Below are positions 21,208 to 32,754 of a DNA stretch of 64,000 nt, in pieces. The stretch covers positions 21,941,968 through 22,005,967 of the forward strand of contig CM064657.1 of NCBI GenBank assembly GCA_032717465.1. The letters are read 5' to 3'. Position 1 is the stretch's first letter, and each line of letters starts with the position of its first letter. Position numbers and translations under genes: made by a program. The notes below the pieces were generated by a model. The model worked only from the letters and a program-made list of their open reading frames with translations, did no database searches and was not told the DNA's origin. Source of the DNA: Coenobita brevimanus (Eukaryota; Arthropoda; Malacostraca; Decapoda; Coenobitidae).

Positions 21208-22728
21208 CTGATGTGGTTTGTATAGTGGTATTGTGTAGCGTAATGTAGTGTTGTGGTGTGTATGGTAGTAAAGTACAGCGGTGCAGTGTAGTGGAGTGGA
21301 GTGCAGAGCACTGTATTAGTGGTGTAATATTATACTATAGTGGTGTAGTGTAATGTAATGTAGTGTAATGCAGTGTAGTGTAGTCTAGCGTGGTGTGGTC
21401 TAGTTTACTGTAGTGTAATGTAATGTAATGTGGTGTAATGCAGCGTAGTGTAGTGTAATGTAGTGTTGCTTAATGTAGTGTAGTGTAGTGTTGTGCAGTG
21501 TTGCTTAATGTTGTGCAGTGTACTGTAGTGTAGTGTTGTGCAGTGTTGCTTAATATAGTGCAGTGTACTGTAATGTAGTACAGTGTAGTGTAGTGTACTG
21601 TAATGTAGCGTAGCAAGGCCTAGTGCAGTGTAGTATAATGTAGTGTGGTACAGTGTAGTGGTGTAATGTGGTTTAATGTAGTGTAGCGTAGTGTATTGTG
21701 TTGTGTAGTGTAATGGAGTGTTGTGTGGTGTAGTGTAGTTTAATATGGTTTAATGTAGTGTAGTTTTGTGTAGTATAAAGAAGTGTGGTGTAGTGTACAG
21801 TAGTGTAGTGTAATACAGTATGGTTTAATGCAATGTAGCGTAATGTAGTATTATGTAGTGTAGCACACTTATGTAGTATAGTGGAATAGAGTGTTCTGTG
21901 GTGTTGTGTAATGTAGTGTAATGTGGTTTAATGTAGTGTAATTTAATGTGATGCAATGTAGTACACTGTTGTGTAGTGTAGTGCTTTGTAGTTGAGAAGA
22001 GTAATGTATAATATAAATTTTGTGGTGTGGTTTGGATTGGTGTGGTGTGATGTACTGAAGTATAGTGTAAAATGGTGAAGTGTATTGTGGTGCTGTGTAA
22101 ACACCCTAGGGTCTCTAGTGCTGTGTGGTGTAGTGTAGTATAAGGTAGACGTGTAAAGTAGTAGTGTGCAGTGTACTGAAATGTAGTTTAGTGTGGTGTT
22201 GTGTGGTGAAATGTAGTGGTGCAGTGTAGTGTAGTGTAGTGTAATGTAGAGTAGTGTTGTGTAGTGTAATGTAGTGAATTGTAGCGTGATATGGTGTGGT
22301 ATAGCGTAGTGTAGTGTAGTGTGCCGTACCAAAGTGTTGCGCAGTGTAGTGTAGTGCAGTGCAATGTAGTGTTGCAAGTATTGTATAGCATAGTGTAGTG
22401 TATTGTCGTGTAGTGCAGTGCAATGTAGTGTTGCAAGTATAGTATAGCATAGTGTAGTGTTGCTTAGTGTAGTGTATTGTCGTGTAGTGCAGTGTTGTGT
22501 AATGTGTTGTGTAGTGCAGTGTAGTGCAGTGCAGTGATTTGCAGTGTAGTGTAGTGTACTGAAGTGCAGTGCAGTGCAGTACAGTACAGTACAGTGCAGT
22601 GCAGTGTAGTCTAGTGTACTGTGGTGTATTGCAGTGCAGTGTAGTTTAGTGAAATGTAGCGTAGTGTAGAGTGATTCAGTGTGCAGTGTAGTTTTGCGAA
22701 GTGTGGTGCATTGTACTGAAGTGAAATG
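21208..22728. repeat. GTGTA-type satellite, main block
   Basis: About 1.5 kb made almost only of GTGTA, GTGCA, GTAAT and GTTGT words, a pentamer-based satellite with slippage. It resumes after each inserted LINE (25916-25994 and 29181 onward), so the LINEs lie within it. Long Tyr/Thr/His-rich frames on the minus strand are artefacts of the repeat. Confidence 0.9.
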
Positions 22729-22959
22729 ATTTTTTTTTTTCTTTTTTTATGTGAGGAAGAAGGAACTCAAAGGCCGCGGGCCAGCAATTATTGTTCCTTC
22801 CAAGAGAAAAACAAAATACAAGAGAGAGCCAAATTCAAGATCCGATCATTTCGAGATGCCTGGACACACTGCGTTTGAAAGACTGGATGATCATAGGAAG
22901 CAGGAAATAGAGACAGAGAGAGACAGTTCCAGAGTTGACCTGTTGCATAAATGAAGGAC

Positions 22960-24397
22960 TGGGAGTAACGGTTAACTCTTGCATAAGAGAATTGGACAAA
23001 AAAAGGGATGAGAGTTTGCTGCTAGACGGGTGCTACGCGCCCGTCGTAGAGGTGGAAGAATGCATTCAGACAGTTCAGAGGAGCAGTAACCATTGAAGTA
23101 GCAATAGAAAAGTGATAAAGATGCGACAGTGTGGCGAATAGACAGAGGTTGAAGGGAGTCAGAAAAAGGAGGTGTTAATGAGACGAAAAGTCTTTGACTC
23201 AACCCTATTGAGAAGAGTTGTATGTGGGGAGCCCCCCCACACATGAGAGTTGTACTCCACACAGGGGAGGATAAAACCCCTGTATAGAGTCAAAAATTGT
23301 GCAGGGGTAAAGAAGGAACGGAGTCGGCTTAGCACACCTAATCCCTTGGAAGCATATTTTACACGAGACGTAATATGATCTTTCCAAGATGAGTCCCGAG
23401 TAAATGAAACCCCAAGCATGTTCAAGGATGATGCAGGATTGAGCTGAATATTATTAAATGTTACTGGGTATACCTGTGGAAGATTTTGTCGGGTTGATAG
23501 ACGTAAAAACTGTCTTTGATGCATTGAAAACAAAAAGATTATTTTTACCCCAGTCAGAGATACGAGCCAAGTCAAACATTAGGTGTGCCATAGCCTCATC
23601 CCTTGTTTGTTGAAGTAACTGCTGAGTTGGACGTTGCGGGAACCGAATGGAATGGTGAAGGGTGGAGTCATCAGCGTATGAGTGGATAGGGTTAGGTGTA
23701 TAGGTTACAAGGTCATTGATGAATAAAATGAAGAGAGTTGGGGAAAGGACAGAGCCCTGAAGAACAGCACTGTTGATAGATCGAGGAGAAGAACGATGGC
23801 CGTCTACAACAGTGGCTATAGAACGACAAGAAAGGAAGCTAGAGATGAAGGCACAGATAGAAGGATAGAAACCGTAAGAGGGTACTTTGGAAATTAAAGA
23901 TTTATGCCAGACTCAATCGAAACCCTTTGAGATGTCAAGTGCAATGGCAAAGCTTTCACCAAAGTCCCGAAAGGAGGATGACCAGGAGTCTGAAAGGTAG
24001 GTGAGAAGATCGCCAGTGGAGCGTTCCTGATGGAACCCATACTAACGATCAGAAAGAAGGTTGTGATAGGAAAGATCCTTCAAAAATTTTCTATTAAGAA
24101 TATTACTGACTCGAAAACTTTCGAGATACAGGATGTTAAAGCAATGGGACGATAGTTGGAGGGTTGGGAGTGGTCACCCTTCTTTGAGACTGGCTGAATG
24201 ATACCAAACTTCCAGCAAGAAGGAAAGGTACAATTTGATAGAAAAAGGCATAAGAGTTTGCCTAGGCAGGGTGTAAGCACAGAAGCACAGTTCTTGAGAA
24301 CAACAGGAGAGACTCCATCAGGCCCATATGCCTTATCAGTATTGAGGCCTGTGGTGGCAGAAAATACATCAGCTGAAGAAATTTTAATGTCAGACAT
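22960..24397 (-). pseudogene. LINE family A reverse transcriptase (copy 1)
   Basis: RT blocks: NTDKAYGPDGVSPVVLKNCA, CWKFGIIQPVSKKGDHSQPS followed by NYRPIALTSCISKVFES, then after a frameshift the DISK-FD, SGVSQGSVL-like and YADDSTLH segments (about 23970-23640), and the thumb/C-terminal part from 23575. Stops and shifts at 24080, 23980 and 23575 prevent expression. The C-terminal KRxYNSHVWGGSPHT-type end is shared by all family A copies here. Confidence 0.75.
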
Positions 24398-24469
24398 TAG
24401 GAAGTCGGAGGGGGGAAGTGATGGAGGAACAACACCGGAATCATCTAAGGTGGAATTGGAGGAAAAAGT

Positions 24470-25479
24470 CTAAGTGAAGAGATCTGCTTTATCAGTAGAA
24501 GAAATAGCTACTGAGCCAGCAGAGTAGAAAAGAGGAGGGAAGGATGATGAGGCAAAGTTGTTAGAAAGGTTTTTGGCAAGGTGCCAGAAGGAGCAGGAAG
24601 AATTTGAGTTGGAGAGTTGAGAGCATTTAGTACTGATGAAATTATTTTTAGCAGAGCGAAGAACAGACTTAGCACAATTCTGGACATAGACGTAAAAAAG
24701 ATGTGATTCATGGGTGGGTTGGCTCCGGTACCTTTTATAGGCCCTCTCCTTGTTGCGGACAGCATTAGAACAAGCGTGATTAAACCAAGGCTTTCTTGCA
24801 TTAGTCAGAGGAAATGAGAAAGGAATGTATGCTTCCATGTTCGAGAGAATAACCTCCGTAATGCGCAAGGCACAGTCAGATGGCTCCCGACCTTGGAAGC
24901 AATAATCATTCCAGGAAAAATCAAAGAAGTACTGCCTGAGGGCCTCCCAATCCGCAGCTCCAAAGTGCCACAGACAACGTTTCTTTGGAGGGTCCACAGG
25001 CCGTACCGGAGCGATAGGACAGGTTAAGGTGATAAGGTTGTGATCGGAGGAGCCCAACAGAGAGAAAAGATTAACAGTGTAAGCAGAAGGATTAGTTGTA
25101 AGGAAGAGGTCAAGTATGTTGGAGCTTTCTCCAAGGCGGTCAGGGATACAGGTAGAGTGCTGTACAAGCTTCTCTAGGTCATTAAGGATAGAAAAGGTGT
25201 AGGCTTGTTCACCAGGTGGATCAGTGAAAGGATAGGAGAGCCAAAGGTGGTGGTGAACATTGAAATCTCCTAGAATGGAGATTTCACAGAAAGGAGAAAT
25301 GGTTAGAATGTGTTCCATCGTAAAAGTAAGATAGTTGAAGAATTTTTGATAGTCAGTTGAATTAGGAGATAAGTAAACAGCACAGATATATTAAGTCAGA
25401 GAATGACAGGAAAGCAGAAGCCAGTGTGCAGAGAATTCAGAAAAATCGAGTTCAGGAACATGAGAGCAAGACAAGTCAT

Positions 25480-25527
<48 letters not shown>

Positions 25528-25827
25528 ACGGCCACCTTTGGCTTTGAAATGAGTATAAAGAAAGTAGGAGGATACAGAAAAGGGTCTACTGTCAGTTGCC
25601 CCAGACAGCTGAGTCTCAGTTAGAAAAAGAAGGTGAGGTTTAGAGAAGGAGAGGTGGTGCTCAACAGAGCGAAAGTTAGAGGAAGGCCGCGAATGTTGCA
25701 GAAATGAAGAAGAAGAGTCAGACAGTGGTTCCAAGCAGCTCGAGTCGTCACCGGGAGAGGGGCAGAAGGTGGGGGCGTTTATGGTCCCCCCCCCTGGGGA
25801 CTCTGAGGCCACGTGTTGCGCTGCCAT
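24470..25827 (-). pseudogene. LINE family A endonuclease (copy 1)
   Basis: Start Met at 25827 (MAAQHVASESPGGG). Visible APE motifs: LLFLTETQLS (catalytic Glu), an (AT)n-coded YIYIYI run that replaces the Cys/Val segment seen in other copies, [13 protein letters not shown] (Asp and Asn), [12 protein letters not shown] (Asp and His), and the linker [22 protein letters not shown] leading to the RT. A stop near 25396 breaks it between the third and fourth motifs. The protein nicks target DNA to prime reverse transcription. Confidence 0.75.
25482..25523. repeat. (AT)n microsatellite inside LINE A1
   Basis: About 21 AT units in the endonuclease coding region. Other copies have GTGTATATGTATGC at this place, so the tract arose by expansion from that seed. 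Confidence 0.9.
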
Positions 25828-25915
25828 GATTTTTTTTTTTTTGGGGGGGGAAAAGGAAGTGTAGTGTGAACTGTGCATGTAGTTTGGTGTTGATAGAGAA
25901 ACTTGTACTGGAGAG

Positions 25916-25994
25916 ATGTGGTGTAGTGTAGTGTAGTGTATTGGTGCAGTGTTTTGCAGTGTAATGTCTAGTGTAGTGTAATATGGTGCAGTGT
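25916..25994. repeat. Satellite spacer between two LINEs
   Basis: GTGTAGT-type satellite of about 80 bp between LINE A1 and LINE B1. Confidence 0.8.
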
Positions 25995-26070
25995 TGTTGT
26001 TTTTGTTTTTTTTAACAACGGAGGAAGGAAAAACAAATGGATAAAAGAAAAAAAAAATCCATACACCAGA

Positions 26071-27970
26071 TTACTGGTGTCCTCTGTTCATAAGATATCT
26101 GTAACAGTTAGACTTGAACAGTTGTGGGTTGAAATTTGGAGGAAAACAACTCTGGGGAAGCGAGTTCCAGAGAGATGCAGTTCGGGGAATGAAAGAATTC
26201 TGATAGGCAGAAGTTCTGCAATATGGTTGAGTGACATTCCAGTCATGAGCGCTACCAGATGCCCGTGTAGCACGAGGGAAGGCATGGAGAGGTGGCACCA
26301 TGGACGCAACTTCGTCTGAGGATTTGCCAAAAAAAAATCTGTAAAATAATGCAAAGGAGGCAACATTCCTTCTTACTTGCAGGGGAGGTAGTTTATTTGT
26401 AATGGCAGGGTTGTTAATGATTCTAACAGCTTTATTCTGAATTTTGTCTAGTTGTCTTAATGCAACCTCTCCACAACCATTCCACAAGGGTGAGCAATAT
26501 TCAAGCTGAGAGCGCACATGACTCTTATAAATTATAGCTAACTGCTCATCGGCGAAGAAGTTACGGACTCTGTACAATAATCCAAGTTTTTTTAAGGCGG
26601 TTTTAGCAAGTGATCTGACATGAGAGGTCCAGCTGAGGGCACTGTTAAGTGAGACACCAAGAATTTCAATACTTTTGGAGATGGGAATATTAGTAGCACT
26701 GAAGGTAATGTACGAATCTGGCAATATCTGTCTATTAGTAAACTGTATATATTTAGTTTTACTAGCATTAAAAGAGACAAGGTTGTTTTGTCCCCATTCA
26801 CTGATTGTAGATAGATCTTGATTTATGGAGATGGCTGTACCGAGTTGAGAGGTAGAGATATTAGACTTTGTAAATGGATGTCTGAGTGTGAATGAACTAT
26901 GTAGTGTTGAGTCATCTGCATATGAGTGAATGGGATTGTGAGTGACAGATAAGAGATCATTAATATGAAACAGAAATAGGGTTGGCGCCAGAACTGATCC
27001 CTGCGGCATGCCGGCGTTAATTGACTGGAAATTCGAATATACATCATCTACTTTTACTCTTATTTTCCTGTCACTAAGATAAGAAGAAATCAAAGGAACA
27101 AAAAACGTTAGTCCATAGCAAGGGAGTTTGGACAGCAGGGAACGGTGCCATACTCTGTCGAAAGCTTTAGAGATATCAAGAGCTACTGCATGAGTTTCTC
27201 CAAAAAGATCAATTGATTGATGGATGGTATGAGTTAAGAGATTGAGTATGTCAATGGTGGATCTTTCGTGGCGAAAACCATATTGTCTATCAGTAATTAA
27301 GTTGTTGGATTCAAGATGTTTAACAATATGCTTATTAATTAAAATTTCAAATACCTTACCAAGAGAAGATGTGACAGCTATTGGTCTGTAATTGGAGGGG
27401 TCAGACGAACTTCCTTTCTTCGGAACTGGGTGGATATTGGCTTCTTTCCATGAATTTGGGAATAAAGAAGTACGTATGCAAAGTCTGAATAATTTAGCTA
27501 GGACAGAGGCAAGTTCAGGGGAACACTTTTTCAAAACAATTAGTGGAAATCCATCTGGGCCTGGAGCTTTGTTGGTAGGTAAATTGTCTAGGATGGAATT
27601 TACGTATCTTGTCTGTATTTTAAGTGGGGCAATTTCGGGAGAATCAAGTTCCAGTACTGAGACATTCTGGCTGGTATCATCTATGGTAGAGTTTCTGGCA
27701 AAGGTACTAGCAAAGATATCTGCTTTCCCACGTGGGTCATTTGTAATATTGCCATCTGAAGATTTTAGTGGGGGAATGGAAGATGACTTGTTAAAGTTAT
27801 TATTGAAAGAATTAAGAGTTGACCAGAATATTCTATTGTCATTAGGGTTGTTAAGTAGTTTTGATGCTTGCTTTTGAAGAAAGTTTGATTTAGATAGATT
27901 TAATACAGCTTTTGCATGATTTCTAGCAATTTTAAATTGGGAGAGTGATTCAGATGTTTTTGATTTTAAG
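26071..27970 (-). pseudogene. LINE family B reverse transcriptase domain
   Basis: Open from about 27970 to 26071. Counting from the codon at 27534, RT motifs are WKEANIHPVPKKGSS (29-43), NYRPIAV (48-54), QYGFRHERST (84-93), ALDISKAFDRVWH (118-130), GMPQGSVLAP (175-184) and YADD at 205-208, all with intact catalytic Asp residues. The conserved DNLPTNKAPGPDGFP block lies upstream of 27534 in the same frame. The C-terminus ends CYRYLMN, like other members of the group. It is cut off from its endonuclease only by the one-base shift near 27966. Confidence 0.85.
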
Positions 27971-29051
27971 AGTTATATGCTAATGACTTTTGGGCTGTTG
28001 CTCTGGCACAGTTGCCATCAAACCATTTTGGAGAGTTTGATCTTTTAGTGAATTGTTGACTTGGTATGAATAAATCCATACCAGTTAGTATTAAGTTGCA
28101 AATGTGGGACTGGGTAGAATTGGGATCTCTAGAGAAGAAAGACTGCCATGGAACATCAGCAAGATAATTTCTAAATCCATCCCAGTCTGCCCTGTCAAAG
28201 TGCCATCGGGTCACCCCGACAGGTTCAGACTGGGGAGGTGTAGGAAGGTTAACTAATGAGGCTTTGATGAGATTGTGGTCAGAGGATCCAAGTGGTGACA
28301 GTACCTCTGTCCTGTATTGATCTGGATTATTAGTCAAGAATAAATCCAAGAGATGGGCATTATGGTCAGGATTATCAGGTACTCTGGTTGGTTGCTTTAG
28401 CAACTGGGTGAGATTAAACGATTCCGCAAACAGCTCGCATTCTCGACTAGCGTCGTCAGTCCGGGCAGAATGCAATAACCATTTAACATTGTGTATGTTA
28501 AAATCACCCAAAATGGTAATTTCATTGCCAAGGGCAAGGTCAAGGTTATTCAACTGAGTGGATATGGAATCAAATACACTGGGTTCCGAAGAAGCACTGG
28601 GGGAACGATAAACTACACAGATATATTTGGTAATGTTTTGGCAATTTAATTTATATAATGAGTAATCAAAACTGGATGAAGTGAAGTTTAAAATAGTGTC
28701 AACTGCATATTGGGATTTGATATAACAACAGGTTCCGCCCTTGTTACGAAAGTTTGTAAGGAGATGGTAACCGGGAAAACAAAATGGAGATATATCGGTG
28801 GAGGGTGAGATTTGTGGTTCTGTGAGGAAAAGGGCCAAAGAGGATATGGACTGAAGGAAAAAATGAACTGAGTTTAAATTTGTGGTAAGGCCGCGGATGT
28901 TGGTAAAGAATAAGGCCGCACCGTCACCTCTTCGCCGACGAGCATTCCCGGAAATAGCAACAGTCGCTGCCGGCACAGTCGCTTGATGGCGACCGGGAGG
29001 ACCCTGTGCCTCCAGCCCTACCCTGCCGGTGGTGGCAATCCGAGGTACCAC
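27966..29051 (-). pseudogene. LINE family B endonuclease domain
   Basis: 361 codons open. APE endonuclease motifs: N51 in TNIRGL, E78 in LTEPQIS, Y148 in VVYRSPS, GDFN at 182-185 (D183, N185) and SSDHN at 256-260 (D258, H259). The frame ends at KSLAYNS with a stop that belongs to a one-base shift. The next frame continues directly as a Lys/Ser-rich linker into the RT. An upstream ATG (MAAAILL, near 29079) exists but is followed by a stop, so the true start may be upstream in an ancestral copy. The protein makes the first-strand nick during target-primed reverse transcription. Confidence 0.82.
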
Positions 29052-29180
29052 CTCATTTCATAGTAAAATTGCAGCGGCCATTACTAAAGATGTGAATAGA
29101 AGGTGTGATATGTTATGCGCATGTAGTGTAGTGTAGACAGTTGAAGGTAGAGGTATTATGAGAGCATGCAGGCCTACTCT

Positions 29181-30290
29181 CTGTGTAAATGAGTGCACTG
29201 AAAATGTGCAGTGTAATGACTAGTGTGGTGCAGTGTTGTGCAGTGTAATGTTAAGTGTAGTGTATTGTGGTGCGGTGTAATGTTTAGTGTAGCCTAGTGT
29301 GGTGCAGTGTTGTGCAGTGTGATGAATGATGTAGTGTAGTATGGTGCACTGTTGTGCAGTGTAATGATTAGTGTGGTGCAGTGTTGAGCAGTGTAATGAT
29401 TAGTGTGGTGCAGTGTTGTACGTTGTCATGATTAGACTGGTGCAGTGTTGTGCAGTTTAATGATTAGTATGGTGCAGTGTTGTGCAGTGTAATGATTAGT
29501 GTGGTGCAGTGTTGTGCAGTGTAATGATTAGTGTGGTGCAGTGTGGTGCAGTGTAATGATTAGTGTGGTGCAGTGTGTTGCAGTGTAATGATTAGTGTGT
29601 TGCCATGTGGTGCAGTGTAATGATTAGTGTGGTGCAGTGTTGTGCAGTGTAATGATTAGTGTAGTGTAATGTTGTGCAGTGTAATGATTAGTGTGGTGTT
29701 GTGTGGTGCAGTGTAATGATTTGTGTAGCGTGGTGCAGTTTCGTGCAGTGTAAAGATTAATGTAGTATAGTGTGGTGCAGTGTTTTGCAATGTAATGATT
29801 AGTGTGGTGCAGTGTTGTGCAGTGTAATGATTAGTGTGGTGCAGTGTTGTGCAGTGTAATGATTAGTGTGGTGCAGTGTGGTGCAGTGTAATGATTAGTG
29901 TGGTGCAGTGTTGTGCAGTGTAATGATTGGTGTGGTGCAGTGTTGTGCAGTGTAATGATTAGTGTGGTGTAGTGTTGTGCAGTGTAATGATTAGTTTGGT
30001 GCAGTGTTGAAGTGTAATGATTAGTGTAGTGTAGTGTTGTGGAATGTTATAATTAGTTTGGTGTTGTGTGGTGTAGTGTAATGATCAGTGTAGTGTAGTG
30101 TGGTGCAGTATTGTGCAGTGTAATGATTAGTGTAGTGTAGTGTGGTGCAGTGTTGTGCAGTGTAATGATCACTGTGGTGTTGTGTGGTGCAGTATTAAGC
30201 GTTGTATTGTGCTGTAGTGTAGTGTACAGTAGTGAAGTGTAGTGAAGTGTAGTGTAGTGTAGTGCAATGTAGTGTAGTGCAGTGTAGTGC
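29181..30290. repeat. 32-bp minisatellite on GTGTA satellite
   Basis: About 30 copies of a 32-bp unit with AATGATTAGTGTGGTGCAG and GTTGTGCAGTGT. Units differ mainly by GTGGTG/GTTGTG exchanges. It is a higher-order form of the GTGTA satellite at 21208-22728. Confidence 0.9.
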
Positions 30291-30426
30291 TGAACTAGGC
30301 TACTGTCTTGTGGTTTACCGTCCTTAAGTACATTCTAATTCCAACAGGCCAACTGTCATGACAGTTATTGCTCTGGCAAGGGTAAAGTGTGATGTTTGGT
30401 TTACTATGTAGTTGCTTTGCTTACTA

Positions 30427-30427
<1 letters not shown>

Positions 30428-30478
<51 letters not shown>

Positions 30479-30530
30479 CATAGAGACAGACAGACAGACA
30501 AACAGACAGGCAGACAGACAGTCAGACAAG
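30428..30530. repeat. (CA)n and (GACA)n microsatellites
   Basis: (CA)n at 30428-30476 followed by (GACA)n-like sequence at 30483-30530. Confidence 0.95.
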
Positions 30531-30719
30531 GGTTGTGTGGGAGGGGAGGGCTTGCACATTAATAACCGCTATTATTTCTAAATTCGCCTATAATTACAGT
30601 ATAATTGCCTCGATCCCAGCGTTCCCTCATCCATTATGGCCACGACAATAATTCATGTTTCACAGAATTTAACACTCATTTCTTTTTAATTCATTCCAAC
30701 ATTCACCTAAGCAGTCGGA

Positions 30720-31190
30720 CAGCAGTTCTTCATTCAGTATATCAAATAATCATTCACTTTGTTAATTAGCCAATCAATCACTAATTTAATCATTACCAGT
30801 ATATCAATCAGTTTAACAAACCAATCTAACAAGCCAGTAAGTAATTCAGTCAGCATATCAGTCAGCTTAATCATCCAGTCAGTCAACCACTCTTTCGGTC
30901 ACTATATCAGTCAACGTAATCAATCAGTCACTCAGTCACCCATTTGGTCAATATATCAGTCGGCATAATCAGTCAATCAATCAGTAAGCCAGTCAGTATA
31001 TCAGTCGGCATAATCAGTCAATCAATCAGTAAGCCAGTCAGTATATCAGTCAACATAATAAGTCAGTCAATCAGTCAGTAAGCCAGTCAGTCAAGCAGTC
31101 TGTCTATCAATCTATCTGTCTGTCTATCTTTCTATCAGGCAATCATTCAGTCAGCCATTCATTCAATCAATCCTCCTCATTCCCTTAGTC
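30720..31190. repeat. AGTC/ATCA tetranucleotide-based array
   Basis: About 450 bp of CAGT, CAAT and TATATCAGT words. One block of about 45 bp (GTCGGCATAATCAGTCAATC onward) occurs twice in perfect tandem at 30958-31047. The block ends in (TCTG/TCTA)n. Confidence 0.8.
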
Positions 31191-31691
31191 AGTCTACATC
31201 AACAGTTGTCTTAAGAGTTAACCGCTTTAGTATGTGGACGTCTTTGATTTAGTTTCTGCCGCCCCCAGATTGTTGTAGTCTACTCAGCTTTAGGAAGACC
31301 TATGTCGTGAAGAAGTTTTGGGAGATCGTTCTTATCCCCATGAGTGCCAGACGTCCTTCCTTTTCCAAAAATCATCACCATCTATTGGCACCATCAGCAT
31401 CGCGACTCTTATTCCCACCTAAAGTCGGTGTAAAGTTGAATCCAGGAAGAAAAGAAAAATATGCAATAGGGAGAACCATCGAAGGCACATCATTTGCCGT
31501 CGAAAACCAGATAGTTATACATTGATCGTCAAGTTAAAAATAAAAAGTGCCAAAACCTTTTTATGTGCATCTCCATAAATAACTCGTCCATGCAACTTGA
31601 TCCTCTGCCGTTTACCTAGTTTCATCAGTTTCCATATCTCTCTTCTCCCACTCATTTACAAAACAGGAGAAGAGATCGTGGACATACCTGG

Positions 31692-31693
<2 letters not shown>
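31191..31693. other. Unannotated
   Basis: One plus-strand frame (31307-31525) is open but its product is not recognised. Confidence 0.35.

Positions 31694-31766
<73 letters not shown>
31694..31766. repeat. (CA)n microsatellite
   Basis: About 36 uninterrupted CA units. Confidence 0.95.
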
Positions 31767-31767
<1 letters not shown>

Positions 31768-32187
31768 GGATAACAGACAGATTAACTAAAATTCCCTGAA
31801 AGATAAAGGAGCTAAATGTAAATCAGATAGGGTGTCTTTTTTACATTAGTTAATATTGCCAATAATAATCACGTGATGTTAATTTTGCTGTAAAAGGAAG
31901 TTCCAACGACTCACCCTCTGCTAAATAAAACCAGTAAAGTAAGAGCGTAACGAGCGAGCGAGTACCACGTCATCACAATTTCCTTCTGACATATGGAGAC
32001 AGGATTGTAAAGTTGGTAAACTTTTACAAGTTGCCAATACACCACCCAGATTGTGCAGTATATTTTTCAGGTAGTTTTTGACGAGATTTGTGTGATACTG
32101 ACCTTCATTTATGTCTGAAACGCTTCATTTTGCCTCTTTTCTAATCATGAACTTTGGATGAGGGGGTGAAATGAAACAGTTTCGACA

Positions 32188-32390
32188 TAAAACGAAGGCA
32201 AAAATCACTTAAATCGCATCAGAAACCACCAGAAAAATGTACTGCACAACTGGTTAACCTAACCAAACAGACCTAACCTAACCTAACCTAACCTAACCAC
32301 AGGAAAACGAAGGCAAAAATCACTTAAATCACATAAAAAAACACCAGAAAAATATACTGCACAACCGGTTAACCTAACCAAACCTAAGCT
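32188..32390. repeat. Tandem duplication of ~115 bp inside the Merlin element
   Basis: The phrase AAACGAAGGCAAAAATCACT, followed downstream by CACCAGAAAAAT, TACTGCACAAC and GGTTAACCTAACCAAAC, occurs at 32189-32267 and again at 32304-32385. A (CCTAA)n tract separates the copies. Confidence 0.8.
32270..32298. repeat. Interstitial (CCTAA)n, arthropod telomere motif
   Basis: About 5.5 uninterrupted CCTAA units, the complement of TTAGG. Single CCTAA words also occur in both flanking duplication copies. Confidence 0.85.
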
Positions 32391-32415
32391 AACCTGCTGC
32401 AGTGGATTGCTTACC

Positions 32416-32754
32416 TTAGAGATACGATGGTCCAGGACGAGGGTCATCTGGGTCATTGTCATTTTCCTGGGGGTCTAAACAAGTTCCTTTATGGTCTGAA
32501 ACACTAAAACCACACTGGATCCATTTCTTGGTTTTTGTGTATCTCTTGTACTGAGCACAGTTCCACTGGTGTTTGTCTTTTCTAAATTTGCAAGGTTCCT
32601 GACACTCAGGGCAAGTAACTTGAGAAAGTAATACACCATGTTTTCTCAAGAACTCAACGGCTTTCTCCAGTTCTGAGTGGAAACGCTTAATAATGCGTAA
32701 ATAATCAATATCACACCCAGTGCACAGATCACGTCCTACTTCGTTGCTAGTCAT
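32416..32754 (-). CDS. Zinc-ribbon protein, Merlin/ISXO2-like N-terminus, 112 aa
   Basis: The first 40 residues form a helical segment (IKRFHSELEKAVEFLRKHGV) like the start of ISXO2-type transposases. It is followed by a zinc ribbon with C-x2-C (CPEC) and C-x-F (CKF), then W-N-C and C-G-F-S-V-S-DHKGT. The VSDHKGT end is the usual exit from the ribbon into the DDE core in this family. Here the frame instead ends in an acidic Asp/Pro tail (ENDNDPDDPRPGPSYL) with a stop. The frame is unbroken over 112 codons. A consensus splice donor (AG|GTAAGC) follows the stop directly. No catalytic Asp/Glu triad is present, so it could bind DNA but not transpose. The start at 32754 is the first Met. Confidence 0.65.
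   Translation of the reverse strand: MTSNEVGRDLCTGCDIDYLRIIKRFHSELEKAVEFLRKHGVLLSQVTCPECQEPCKFRKDKHQWNCAQYKRYTKTKKWIQCGFSVSDHKGTCLDPQENDNDPDDPRPGPSYL

Larger units (their letters stand above)
22730..25915 (-). mobile_element. LINE family A, copy 1 (CR1/Jockey-like)
   Basis: Near full-length non-LTR retrotransposon on the minus strand with APE endonuclease then RT, no RNase H, and a T-rich (A-tail) 3' end at 22730-22747. Conserved 3' UTR text (GGAACTCAAAGGCC, inverted) is shared with copies at 39985 and 55000. The 5' end fades into satellite near 25915. It is interrupted by frameshifts and by an (AT)n expansion in the endonuclease. Clade is tentative. Confidence 0.85.
25995..29180 (-). mobile_element. 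LINE family B, copy 1, nearly full length
   Basis: Non-LTR retrotransposon on the minus strand with APE endonuclease (29051-27966) and RT (about 27970-26071), T-rich A-tail side at 25995-26060 and a 5' UTR extending into satellite near 29180. Only one frameshift separates the two enzymatic halves, making it the best-preserved LINE here. The 5' UTR resembles that of family A. Confidence 0.88.

Noticed and set aside
21943..22450. Tyr/Thr/His-rich open frames up to 144 codons on the minus strand
   Set aside because: Produced by the GTGTA satellite; no domain and no codon bias beyond the repeat.
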